This document shows positions 16,044 through 27,426 of a DNA stretch of 64,000 bases, in pieces. The stretch's first letter is position 1. Every line of letters starts with the position of its first letter. This DNA is from Nocardioides eburneiflavus (GTDB taxonomy: Bacteria > Actinomycetota > Actinomycetes > Propionibacteriales > Nocardioidaceae): contig NZ_SRRO01000001.1 in NCBI RefSeq assembly GCF_004785795.1, positions 2,542,001 to 2,606,000 of the forward strand. Reading direction: 5' to 3'. Both the position numbers and the translations under genes were made by a program. Under the pieces are notes generated by a model. The model did not search any database. It was given only the letters and a program-made list of their open reading frames with translations, and was not told the DNA's origin.

Positions 16044-16951
16044 CGGCGGGACACGAGAGCGTCGCGGTCGTCGTCGTCACGCACGACCGCGCCGACCTGC
16101 TGGTGGGCATGCTCGACGGGCTCGCCGCCCAGACCCGCCGTCCCGACGCGGTGATCGTCGTCGACAACGCCAGCACCGACCACACCGCCGACGTGCTCGC
16201 CGCGCGCACCGACCTGCCCCTCGAGGTGATCACGCAGGACAACCTCGGCGGTGCCGGCGGCTTCCACCGCGGCGTGCAGGCGGCGTACGACGCGGGCTGG
16301 GACCGGGTGTGGCTGATGGACGACGACGTGGTGCCGGCGCCCGACTGCCTCGCCACCCTCATGGCCGTCGACGAGGACTGCCTCATCGCGGTCCGTGAGG
16401 ACCGCTCCGGCGCCCTCGTCGAGAAGGCCGCCATCGACTTCGACCTGCGCAACCCCCTCGCGATCCGCCCGAAGCGCTCGGCCGTCGACACGGTGTACGC
16501 CGACCGCGCCTCGATGCCCGCGCTCGTCGAGGTGCACAACGTCGCCTTCGAGGGCTTCATGGTCCGGCGCAGCGTGGTCGGGGAGATCGGCTTCCCCGAC
16601 CCGGCGTTCTTCATCTTCTACGACGACGCCGAGTACGCCGTGCGCGCCCGCCGCGCCGGTCGTCGCATCCTCGCCGTGCGCGACGCGGTCCTGGTGCGCC
16701 AGCTCGACTTCAACCAGCAGCACGACCTGTCCGGCTGGAAGGGCTTCTACATGTACCGCAACCTCTTCGTGGTGCACCTGCGCCACGGGGAGAACCCGCT
16801 GGTGCGGCTCAAGCCCTGGCTGATCACGCTCGTCGTCGTCCTGCTCAGCCCGCTCCGCGGTGGTCGCGCCGAGGCGCGCAACGTGATCCGGGCCATGGCC
16901 TCGGCGCGGGGCATGCGCCGCCTGACCGACGCGGCCCGCCCCCCTCGATAG
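16040..16951 (+). CDS. GT2 glycosyltransferase, second GlfT1-like enzyme
   Basis: 303 residues, paralogous to the gene just upstream: VVVVTHDRADLL, VVDNASTDHTADVL, NLGGAGGFHRG and MDDDVVPAPD mark the GT-A fold and Asp-rich metal site; FFIFYDDAEYAVRARRAG is the acceptor-side acidic motif seen in galactofuranosyltransferases. The last 60 residues include a hydrophobic helix (LITLVVVLLSPL) that may touch the membrane. It starts with GTG inside the stop of the preceding gene. Two consecutive priming-type transferases suggest different early linkages on the same lipid intermediate. Confidence 0.85.
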   Translation: MTAGHESVAVVVVTHDRADLLVGMLDGLAAQTRRPDAVIVVDNASTDHTADVLAARTDLPLEVITQDNLGGAGGFHRGVQAAYDAGWDRVWLMDDDVVPAPDCLATLMAVDEDCLIAVREDRSGALVEKAAIDFDLRNPLAIRPKRSAVDTVYADRASMPALVEVHNVAFEGFMVRRSVVGEIGFPDPAFFIFYDDAEYAVRARRAGRRILAVRDAVLVRQLDFNQQHDLSGWKGFYMYRNLFVVHLRHGENPLVRLKPWLITLVVVLLSPLRGGRAEARNVIRAMASARGMRRLTDAARPPR

Positions 16952-20228
<3,277 letters not shown>

Positions 20229-20232
<4 letters not shown>

Positions 20233-21185
20233 GCCAGGCGGGCGACACCCGCCCGGTCGAGGTGCGCCACGACCTGGCGCACGTCCCCCTCGCGCCCCCC
20301 TCGCGCACGTCCGGCGTGCTCGAGGTGTTCCGGCGACGCTACCTGCTGCGGCTCATGGTGCGCCGCGAGATCCAGGCGCGCTACGCCGGCACGGCGTTCG
20401 GCCTGCTCTGGTCCTACATCAACCCGCTGACGCGCTTCCTGACGTTCTACTTCGTCTTCGGCCTGCTGCTCGGGCGTGGCATGGGCCTGCAGAACTTCGC
20501 GATCCACCTGTTCGCGGGGATGGTGCTGGTCAACTACTTCACCGAGACGGTCACCTCCGGCACCCGCTCCCTGCTCTCGAACAGGGGCGTGATCGGCAAG
20601 ATGGCGTTGCCGCGGGAGATGTTCCCGGTGGCGTCGATGCTGGTCTCGCTGTGGCACGCCGTCCCGCAGTTCATCATCCTCCTCATCGCCTGCCTGGTCA
20701 CCGGCTGGTGGGGGGACGGCCCCCTGTGGGTGCCCGACGCAGTCGGCATGGGGGCGGCGCTGCTGGGCCTGCTGCTGATGATGGTCTACGGCACGGCGTT
20801 CGGGCTGATGTTCTCCTGCGTCAACGTGATCTTCCGCGACTTCCAGCGGATCGTGCAGACCTTCATCAACATGGTGCCGTTCACGGCACCGATGATGTAC
20901 CCCTTCCACATCGTCGCCGACGGGACGCGCATCCCGAGCTCGTGGCTCGACGTCTACCTCGCCAACCCCGTCGCCGAGGCAGTGATGCTCATCCAGCGCG
21001 GCTTCTGGTACCCCACGTGCGCCCCCGGCTGCGCGGTGGACCCGGCGACCGGCGCACCGTTGCCGGAGTTCGCCAGCGACCTCTACGTCCGCGGCTTCGT
21101 CATGCTCGGCATCGGCCTGGTGCTGCTGGTCGTCGGCCAGTGGATCTTCGCGCGCCTGGAGAAGACCATCCCGGAGCGCCTGTGA
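20229..21185 (+). CDS. wzm: ABC-2 type polysaccharide export permease (Wzm-like)
   Basis: 318 residues with an amphipathic N-terminus (residues 25-50, VFRRRYLLRLMVRREIQARYAGTAFG is the standard coupling segment, split here across helix 1) and six transmembrane helices between about 50 and 315. Long extracytoplasmic loop before the last helix contains two cysteines. Wzm-type permeases pair with Wzt to flip lipid-linked galactan; in mycobacteria the pair is next to glfT1. GTG start overlapping the glfT2 stop (GTGA, 20229-20232); its stop overlaps the ATPase start by one base. Confidence 0.92.
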
Positions 21186-21991
21186 TGACCGCGAGCACCA
21201 CGACGTCGATCGTCGTCGACAACGTCTCCAAGACGTTCCGCTACCAGGCACACCCGACCCTCAAGAAGGTCCTGCAGAGCCGCCTGCGCGGCCAGCGCAC
21301 CAGCGAGACCTTCAAGGCCCTCGACGGCGTCTCCTTCGAGGTCCAGCAGGGGGAGTCCATCGGCCTGATGGGCCTCAACGGCTCGGGCAAGTCCACCCTC
21401 CTCAAGCTCGTGAGCGGCGTGATGCGGCCCGACCAGGGCCAGGTGCTCACGCGCGGGCGCATCTCCGGACTGATCGCGACCGGCGCCGGCTTCCACAACG
21501 AGCTCACCGGCCGCGACAACATCTACATGAACGCCGCGATGCTCGGGATGTCCAAGGAGGAGACGGACGCCAAGTTCGACGACATCGCCGGCTTCGCCGA
21601 CGTCGGACGCTTCCTCGACACCCCCGTCGGCAACTACTCGTCCGGCATGTTCGCCCGCCTCGGCTTCTCCGTGGCCGTGCACGTCGACTGCGACATCTTC
21701 ATCGCCGACGAGGTGCTCGCGGTGGGGGACCGGCCCTTCAAGCGCAAGTGCCTCAAGCGCATGAAGGAGATCCGCGAGTCCGGGATCACGATGTTCTACG
21801 TCAGCCACTCCGCCGGCTCGGTCAAGCGCATGTGCGACCGCGCGATCGTCCTCGAGAAGGGCCGCGTCGGCTTCGACGGCGACGTCGAGGAGGCCATCAA
21901 GTTCCTCCACTACGACGGCGACGACGAGGAGCCGGACGGCGAGGAAGTCGAGGAGGACGAGCGCGACGACGCGCTCGCCAGCGACATCTAG
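21185..21991 (+). CDS. wzt: Polysaccharide export ABC ATPase (Wzt-like)
   Basis: 268 residues. Walker A GLNGSGKS at 63-70, Q/H-loop region, the signature-like NYSSGMFARLGFSVA and Walker B CDIFIADEVLAVGD typical of the TagH/Wzt/RfbE subfamily. There is no C-terminal carbohydrate-binding domain as in E. coli O9a Wzt; instead the last 30 residues are strongly acidic (EEPDGEEVEEDERDD). It powers the adjacent Wzm permease. The permease stop and this ATG share a base, so the pair is coupled. Confidence 0.93.
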   Translation: MTASTTTSIVVDNVSKTFRYQAHPTLKKVLQSRLRGQRTSETFKALDGVSFEVQQGESIGLMGLNGSGKSTLLKLVSGVMRPDQGQVLTRGRISGLIATGAGFHNELTGRDNIYMNAAMLGMSKEETDAKFDDIAGFADVGRFLDTPVGNYSSGMFARLGFSVAVHVDCDIFIADEVLAVGDRPFKRKCLKRMKEIRESGITMFYVSHSAGSVKRMCDRAIVLEKGRVGFDGDVEEAIKFLHYDGDDEEPDGEEVEEDERDDALASDI

Positions 21992-22010
21992 GCGCGAGCG
22001 CCTGCTGCCC

Positions 22011-22066
22011 CGAGCGGTGTCCCAGCCACATTCCTGCGTGTCGGGAGGTGGCTGGGACACCGCTCG
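22011..22066 (+). terminator. 19-bp perfect hairpin after the galactan operon
   Basis: Perfect inverted arms at 22011-22029 and 22048-22066 (CGAGCGGTGTCCCAGCCAC and its complement) with an 18-base loop, 20 bases after the wzt stop. The stem is exceptionally long for a terminator and has no T-run. Termination or mRNA 3'-end protection is inferred from position. Confidence 0.65.
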
Positions 22067-22095
22067 AGCGCATTTCATGCCAGAATCCCTGAGAA

Positions 22096-22141
22096 TTACA
22101 CCGATGTAACGGCGTGTCGGCTGGAAATTACACGTTTGTAG
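22096..22141. promoter_or_regulatory. Pair of TTACA-N4-TGTAA-type palindromes
   Basis: TTACACCGATGTAA (22096-22109) and the related TTACACGTTTGTAG (22128-22141) lie 32 bases apart in an AT-richer stretch upstream of the amidase gene. Both are preceded by AA. They look like a double operator or a promoter-proximal activator site; the regulator is not known to me. Confidence 0.4.
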
Positions 22142-22159
22142 TTACTCAGAACCTCTTCC

Positions 22160-22182
22160 GTGACTGGTGTGACTGGTGTGAA
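22160..22182. promoter_or_regulatory. GTGAC direct repeats, candidate MtrA site
   Basis: GTGAC, GTGAC and GTGAA start at 22160, 22169 and 22178, exact 9-base spacing, with a fourth GTGAC at 22195. On the other strand this reads GTCAC-N4-GTCAC, resembling the GTCACA direct repeats described for MtrA in mycobacteria. The downstream gene is a peptidoglycan amidase, a typical MtrA-type target, and mtrA is in this window. Confidence 0.4.
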
Positions 22183-22228
22183 CTTCTGCCTTGTGTGACC
22201 TTCCCCCACACAGGAACAGAGATTTCTC

Positions 22229-24946
22229 ATGCGACCTCTCCAGGCCCGTCTCGTCACCCTCTGCCAGCAGGTGCTGGCCCTGGGTGTCGTCCTCGTCGTC
22301 CTCACCCCGGCCTCCGGGGTGGTCTCCCTCGACATCGTCAGGGAGGACCCCGGCGGCCGGGGCTCCGTGCCATTGGGCGGCCCCGCCGAGCTGATGTCGG
22401 CCACCGTGCCGACCGCCCCGGTGACGCCCACCGTGACCGAGGTCCCCCTCACCGGTGCCGCGGGCGGCTTCTCCGGCCTCCGCGGCCGTACGGTCGCCGA
22501 GAGCGCCACCTCGGCCCGCGTGCTGAGCAAGCCGCAGCAGGTCGACGGCTTCTCCGCGATCGGCGTCACCTGGGAAGGCGGCGAGTCGCTCGAGGAGGAC
22601 CAGATCACGCTCCGCGTGCGCACCCGCACCGACGAGGAGTGGAGCGCGTGGGAGGACCTCGAATACCACGACGAGCACGGTCCGGACCCCGACAGCGCCG
22701 AGGGCGCGAACGCCCGGCCGGGCACCGAGCCCACCTTCGTCGGCGAGGTCGACGAGGTCCAGGTCGAGGCCAGCACCGACGGCGTGGTCCTGCCCGACGA
22801 CCTCTCCCTCGCCCTGGTCGACCCCGGCTCGGCGAGGAAGAGCGAGACCGAGGCCCCGGCCGACCAGTCGTCCGGCGACCCCAGCGCGTCGTACGACGAC
22901 GACTACGCCCAGCAGGACGGCACGGACGCCGCGGACCAGGGCATCGCGCTCCAGTCCGCCACGGTCGCCGCGAGCCAGAGGACCGCCGCGCAGCCCACGA
23001 TCTTCTCCCGGGCCCAGTGGGGCGCCGACGAGAGCATCCGCAACAAGAGCTCCCTGCGCTACGGCTCGATCAGCGGCGGCTTCGTCCACCACACGGTCAA
23101 CGCCAACGACTACTCCGAGGCCCAGGTGCCGGCCCTCCTCCGCAGCATCTACGCCTACCACGTGAAGTCCCGCGGCTGGAGCGACATCGGCTACAACTTC
23201 CTCGTCGACCGGTTCGGCCGGATCTGGGAGGGCCGCTACGGCGGCATCGACCGCCCCGTCGTCGGCGCCCACACGCTCAACTACAACGAGTACTCCTTCG
23301 CGATGTCGGCCATCGGAAACTTCGACACCGTCCAGCCGCCCGACGTCATGCTGCGGGCATACGGCTCCCTGTTCGCCTGGAAGCTCTCGCTGCACGGGGT
23401 GAACCCGGCCTCGACCTCGCAGAAGATCGGCAGCCGCACCTTCGCGGCCATCAACGGCCACCGTGACGCCGGCTCCACGGCCTGCCCGGGCAAGTACCTG
23501 TACGCCCAGCTGCCGACGATCCGGACCTACGCCTCGACGGCCGCGCCCACCGGGCCCACGCCGATCGCGGTGTCCGCGCCGAACCCGCAGAACAACCTCG
23601 ACGCCTCGCCCTACCCGGACCTCGTCGTCCGCCGGGCCTCCGACGGGCGCGGCCTGGTCCTGCCGACCGGCGGCCTGACCTCGTTCCAGAAGCGCCTCGT
23701 GGTCGGCAGGAGCGGCTGGGACAAGCGCGCGGACGTGCTGGTCTCGCCCGACCTCACCGGCGACGGGAAGGCCGACCTCGTGACGGCCGACAAGTCCGGC
23801 GTGGTCCGGGTCCGGGCCGGCAAGGGCAACGGCAAGTTCGGTGCGACCACCCGCAAGATGTCGCTGCGCGGCTACTCGCTCATCACCGCCGCCGGCGACG
23901 TCAACGGCGACGGGCGCAACGACCTCGTCGCCCGCTTCAAGGGCCGGCTCACCGTCCTGCTCGCGACCGGCAAGGGCGGGTTCTCCCGCAAGGTCACCCG
24001 CAAGGGCTACAGCGGCTACCGCCAGATCGTCGGCGCCGGTGACGTCAACGGCGACGGCCGGGCCGACCTGCTGCTGCGCACCAAGAACCGGGCGTTCCTC
24101 CAGACCGGCTACGGCACGGGCCGCTTCGCGCCGCCCCAGCGGCTGGCAGGCAGGTGGAGCACGTTCAACCGGATGGTCGCCGGCGACTTCAACGGCGACG
24201 GCCGCTCCGACATCGTGGTCCGCAACTCCGCCGGCAAGATGATGCTGCTGCCCGGGCGCGGCGACGGGACGTACGGCACGGCGCTGGGCCCCGCCACGAA
24301 CCTGAAGTCGATGCGGTGGATCACCGGTGCCAACCTGGTGGGCGGTGCGGGTGCCGACCTCATCGGCGTGTCCGGCAAGCAGCTCGTCGTCGTCGCGAAT
24401 CGCGACACCTTCGAGCTCGGTTCCCCGATCGACACCGGCGTCTCCTTCGCCGGGATGGACCGGATCCTCAACGCCGGCGACGTCGACCGCGACGGCCTCG
24501 GCGACGTGCTGACCCGCGACACGTCCGGCCGGCTGTGGCTCTTCGCCGGCAACGGCACCGGCGCCCTCGCGCCGGGCCGGGTGCTGGGGAGCGGCTGGGG
24601 CGCCGTCTCCGGCCTCACCGCCGTCGGTGACGTGACCGGCGACGGCCTGCCGGACCTGATCGGCACCACGGCCGGCCGGCTGAACGTCTGGACCGGCACC
24701 GGCACCGGCTTCGCCAACCCGGTCCCGGTCAAGGGCGGCGTCTCCTCACCGGCCGGGCTGCCCGCGGACCTGTCGGGCTTCGACTGGGTCCTCGGAGTGC
24801 AGGCCATGACGCTCAAGGGCAAGGGCGACTACGTCGTACGCGACCGCGCCAGCGGGGTGGCGTACGTCTACAGCGGCCGCAGGAAGGGCGTCTCGAGCCC
24901 ACGGGTGCTCGGCGAGGGACTGGGGGCCTTCGACCTGGCCGGGTGA
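22229..24946 (+). CDS. Secreted N-acetylmuramoyl-L-alanine amidase with FG-GAP repeats
   Basis: 905 residues. A signal peptide (about 1-31) leads to a linker region, then a PGRP/amidase-2 domain (about 255-425) with the zinc His in GGFVHHTVN (His287/288), YNFLVDRFGRIWEGR, and the second His and Cys in GHRDAGSTACPG. The C-terminal half (430-905) holds six D-x-x-x-DG-x-x-D calcium-loop motifs (for example DVNGDGRADLL), giving an integrin-like FG-GAP/VCBS beta-propeller. It should cleave the lactoyl-Ala bond of peptidoglycan outside the cell, the propeller perhaps binding wall glycan. Placed after the galactan operon with its own upstream region of 237 bases. Confidence 0.93.
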   Translation: MRPLQARLVTLCQQVLALGVVLVVLTPASGVVSLDIVREDPGGRGSVPLGGPAELMSATVPTAPVTPTVTEVPLTGAAGGFSGLRGRTVAESATSARVLSKPQQVDGFSAIGVTWEGGESLEEDQITLRVRTRTDEEWSAWEDLEYHDEHGPDPDSAEGANARPGTEPTFVGEVDEVQVEASTDGVVLPDDLSLALVDPGSARKSETEAPADQSSGDPSASYDDDYAQQDGTDAADQGIALQSATVAASQRTAAQPTIFSRAQWGADESIRNKSSLRYGSISGGFVHHTVNANDYSEAQVPALLRSIYAYHVKSRGWSDIGYNFLVDRFGRIWEGRYGGIDRPVVGAHTLNYNEYSFAMSAIGNFDTVQPPDVMLRAYGSLFAWKLSLHGVNPASTSQKIGSRTFAAINGHRDAGSTACPGKYLYAQLPTIRTYASTAAPTGPTPIAVSAPNPQNNLDASPYPDLVVRRASDGRGLVLPTGGLTSFQKRLVVGRSGWDKRADVLVSPDLTGDGKADLVTADKSGVVRVRAGKGNGKFGATTRKMSLRGYSLITAAGDVNGDGRNDLVARFKGRLTVLLATGKGGFSRKVTRKGYSGYRQIVGAGDVNGDGRADLLLRTKNRAFLQTGYGTGRFAPPQRLAGRWSTFNRMVAGDFNGDGRSDIVVRNSAGKMMLLPGRGDGTYGTALGPATNLKSMRWITGANLVGGAGADLIGVSGKQLVVVANRDTFELGSPIDTGVSFAGMDRILNAGDVDRDGLGDVLTRDTSGRLWLFAGNGTGALAPGRVLGSGWGAVSGLTAVGDVTGDGLPDLIGTTAGRLNVWTGTGTGFANPVPVKGGVSSPAGLPADLSGFDWVLGVQAMTLKGKGDYVVRDRASGVAYVYSGRRKGVSSPRVLGEGLGAFDLAG

Positions 24947-24968
24947 CCGGCGAGACGAGAGAGCGCGA

Positions 24969-25676
24969 TCAGGCCCGGGCAGTCGCCCGCTCGGCGTCGT
25001 GGACGCCGTCGAGGCGAGCCGGGTCGGGGTTGCGGACGAGGACCAGCGAGCCACCTCGTACGAGGGGCTCGGTGAAGGTGGCCATTCCTGGTGGGGAAGC
25101 CGGGTCGGCCACCGAGAGAAGACGGCCGCCGTCGGTGAGGACACTCCCGACGGCGGCCGTCAGGTCGTGCACCTGGCGCTGGGTCAGGTCGTCGGTGGCG
25201 AGGTCGTCGCCGGTCGGCGGGTCCCAGGCCGCGAAGCCGTCGGGCTGGGACCAGATCTCGACGCCGACGTCGAGCACGCCGGTCGGCAGCGGCTCGGCGA
25301 ACCGGACGCCGAGCGGGCGCAGGCTGCACGCCAGCACCGGGACGGTCGAGGCGCGGGGCGCCCATCGGGCCAGGCCCTCCGGGCCGCACACCACGGCGTC
25401 CGGGTCGTCCGACGTGGTCACCCGCAGGCCGACGGTCCAGGCGGCGCCGAGGAACACCGTGGACAGCCAGTGTGGCGGCAGGTCGATGCGCAGCGACATC
25501 CCGCGCTCGAGGTCGGCGACGTCGGTGAGCAGGCCGGACGCCTTGGCCACCCAGTTGGCGTACGTCGTGACCGACAGCTCGACCCGCTCGTCGGTGGCGT
25601 GGTCGTAGAACGTGACGAGCGGCCGGCCGGGGTCGCGCCGCAGCTGGGCGGCGAGCACCTCGGAGAAGGTGCTCAT
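24969..25676 (-). CDS. TIGR03089 family protein (truncated adenylation-like)
   Basis: 235 residues. Actinobacterial TIGR03089 proteins resemble the N-terminal part of AMP-binding acyl-CoA synthetases but are too short for catalysis; here the opening SEVLAAQLRRDPGRPLVTFYD and the ELSVTTYANWVAKASGLL segment are typical, and the ATP/AMP A8 loop and C-terminal lid are absent. Function is not known. It lies 17 bases after the DUF3105 gene on the same strand and probably shares its transcript. Start ATG at 25676; the longer open frame upstream is a shadow of that gene. Confidence 0.82.
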   Translation of the reverse strand: MSTFSEVLAAQLRRDPGRPLVTFYDHATDERVELSVTTYANWVAKASGLLTDVADLERGMSLRIDLPPHWLSTVFLGAAWTVGLRVTTSDDPDAVVCGPEGLARWAPRASTVPVLACSLRPLGVRFAEPLPTGVLDVGVEIWSQPDGFAAWDPPTGDDLATDDLTQRQVHDLTAAVGSVLTDGGRLLSVADPASPPGMATFTEPLVRGGSLVLVRNPDPARLDGVHDAERATARA

Positions 25677-25693
25677 CGGCGGTCGGTCACTCG

Positions 25694-26431
25694 TCAGACG
25701 GCGTTGGGCTCGGGGGAGTCCATGTAGGGGTAGTCCTCCATGAACTGCTCGAGGGCCGCGCCGCTGATGTCGGAGCAGTACTGCCAGACGCCGACCTGCT
25801 TGGCCGGGTCGGTCTCGCCCACGCCGCCGAGCGACCAGTGGGTGAAGGCGACGTGCTGGCCCTTGGGGAAGGCCTTGCCGTCCTCGGACGTCCACGGCAC
25901 GGCCTTGAACTTGTCGCGCAGGTTGTCGGTGCCCTGGAGCTTGGAGGCGATGCCGCGCAGCACGTCCATCTGGTCGGAGTCGTCGGCGATCGTCTCGTCG
26001 TACCAGAGGATCGTGAAGCCGTGCTCGAGGTTGTGCACGAGCTCGCCGAGCTCGGGACGGTCGGACTCGGTGTAGAGCTTGCGGTCCATGCTGTCCCACA
26101 TGTTCCAGTGCTGGCCGAAGGCCGGCGGGGCGTCGGGGTAGCTCATCGGGGTGCCGACCTCGACGTGGTCCTGGCTGCCCTCGGCGGACTTGGTGGTGAC
26201 GTCCTGGCAGGCCGACGCCTTCGCGCCGATGTCGCTGAGCGAGGCGGAGGCGTAGGCGCGCAGGTCCCACCAGTCCTTGACCGGCTTGAACGCAGCCGCT
26301 CCCACGATGAGCACGGCGACGAGGACGCACACGCCCACGATCATCATGCCGCGCCGGTTCTCGCGCTTGGACTGCTGGGAGCGGATGGAGTCGATGACCG
26401 CCTGACGGTCGGTCTTTGCCTGCTTGGCCAC
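25694..26431 (-). CDS. DUF3105 membrane-anchored protein
   Basis: 245 residues: a positively charged cytosolic start, one transmembrane helix (about 29-48) and an extracytoplasmic DUF3105 domain (about 95-240) with the conserved PPAFGQHWNMWDS and VHNLEHGFTILWYDE segments rich in His, Trp and Tyr. The family is widespread in actinobacteria and Chloroflexi and lacks an assigned activity; the paired histidines suggest metal binding, which is inference. ATG start at 26431. Ninety-two bases separate it from the cofE gene upstream. Confidence 0.85.
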   Translation of the reverse strand: MAKQAKTDRQAVIDSIRSQQSKRENRRGMMIVGVCVLVAVLIVGAAAFKPVKDWWDLRAYASASLSDIGAKASACQDVTTKSAEGSQDHVEVGTPMSYPDAPPAFGQHWNMWDSMDRKLYTESDRPELGELVHNLEHGFTILWYDETIADDSDQMDVLRGIASKLQGTDNLRDKFKAVPWTSEDGKAFPKGQHVAFTHWSLGGVGETDPAKQVGVWQYCSDISGAALEQFMEDYPYMDSPEPNAV

Positions 26432-26523
26432 GGTGCTCGGTGTCTCTCGGTCGAGTGCTGGGACGGTCTGCGCTGGCAGAGTCTACGTAGTCGCGGGTGA
26501 CACGGCGCACACGACGTCGCCCT

Positions 26524-27426
26524 TCACGGCTGCGCCCGGTTCCGCTCCCAGTCCCCGAGCCGCCAGCCGTGCGCGAAGCAGACGGCCGCCGCCGCGGTCC
26601 GGTCGGCCGCGTCGGGCAGGCGGAGCAGGGCCGCGGTCAGCTCCTCGGGGTCCGCCTGTTCACCGAACGGTGCGCGGTCCGCCTCGTCCCCGACCAGGGC
26701 GCGTACGACGGCCTCGCGGGCGCCCCAGCCGAAGAGGTCGCCACCATCGGGGCGCACGAGGGACGCGGCTCCGGGCCCGTCGTCACCGGGCGGCAGCACC
26801 AGGTCGGCGCGCCCGCGGACGACCGCCACCGGGCGGCCGCCGAGCTTGCCCTGCACGAGCTCGGCTGCCCCGGCGAGCTCGTCGGCGACAGCGGGGAGGG
26901 TCACGACGAGGGAGTTGCCGTGCGGGTCGGTGCGACCGCCGAAGTCCTCGGCCACCAGCAGCCCGGCAGCGCCGATCGCGAGGTCGGTCTGGCCCTCGCG
27001 CCACGCTCGCCCGGAGGTGTCGGTGACCACCACGGCCACGTTGGTGCCGGTGCGCTCGAGGACCTCGCGCCGCAGCGCCCGCGCCGAGGCGTCGGGATCG
27101 AGGGGGAGCAGCACGACGGAGCCGGCGGCGACGTTGGAGGCGTCGACGCCCGCGGCTGCCATGGTGAGCCCGAGCCGGTTGCGCACGATGCGGGTCGCGC
27201 CGCGGCGGGCGACGACGCGCACGGTCTCCTCGTCGATCGCGGCCTCGCGCTCGCCGACGCGGGTGCGTCCCTCGGCCTTGCTGACCACCTTGCTGGTCAC
27301 GCACACCACGTCACCGTCGGCGAGGTCGGCCCCGCCGTCGAGCGCGGCGAGCAGCAGGGTGGCGAGGTCGTCGCCCGCCGCGACCTCGGGGAACCCGTCC
27401 GGAGCCCACGCCTCGAGCCGGGTCAC
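26524..27426 (-). CDS. cofE: Coenzyme F420-0:L-glutamate ligase
   Basis: 300 residues. It adds glutamates to F420-0 using GTP in F420 biosynthesis. The CofE fold is shown by DGDVVCVTSKVVSKAEGR, IVRNRLGLTMAAAGVDASN, VVVTDTSGRAWREGQTDLAIG and PDGGDLFGWG. CofE proper ends near residue 235; about 65 more residues (ending LGDWERNRAQP) follow but not the full nitroreductase domain of mycobacterial FbiB, so the dehydro-F420 reductase step must be encoded elsewhere. GTG start at 27426 overlaps the cofD stop (GTGA). Confidence 0.93.
   Translation of the reverse strand: MTRLEAWAPDGFPEVAAGDDLATLLLAALDGGADLADGDVVCVTSKVVSKAEGRTRVGEREAAIDEETVRVVARRGATRIVRNRLGLTMAAAGVDASNVAAGSVVLLPLDPDASARALRREVLERTGTNVAVVVTDTSGRAWREGQTDLAIGAAGLLVAEDFGGRTDPHGNSLVVTLPAVADELAGAAELVQGKLGGRPVAVVRGRADLVLPPGDDGPGAASLVRPDGGDLFGWGAREAVVRALVGDEADRAPFGEQADPEELTAALLRLPDAADRTAAAAVCFAHGWRLGDWERNRAQP

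Noticed and set aside
21992-22228. ydaO (c-di-AMP) riboswitch before the amidase gene
   Set aside because: Such riboswitches often precede wall hydrolases, but none of the conserved sequence blocks was found; repeats here look like protein sites.
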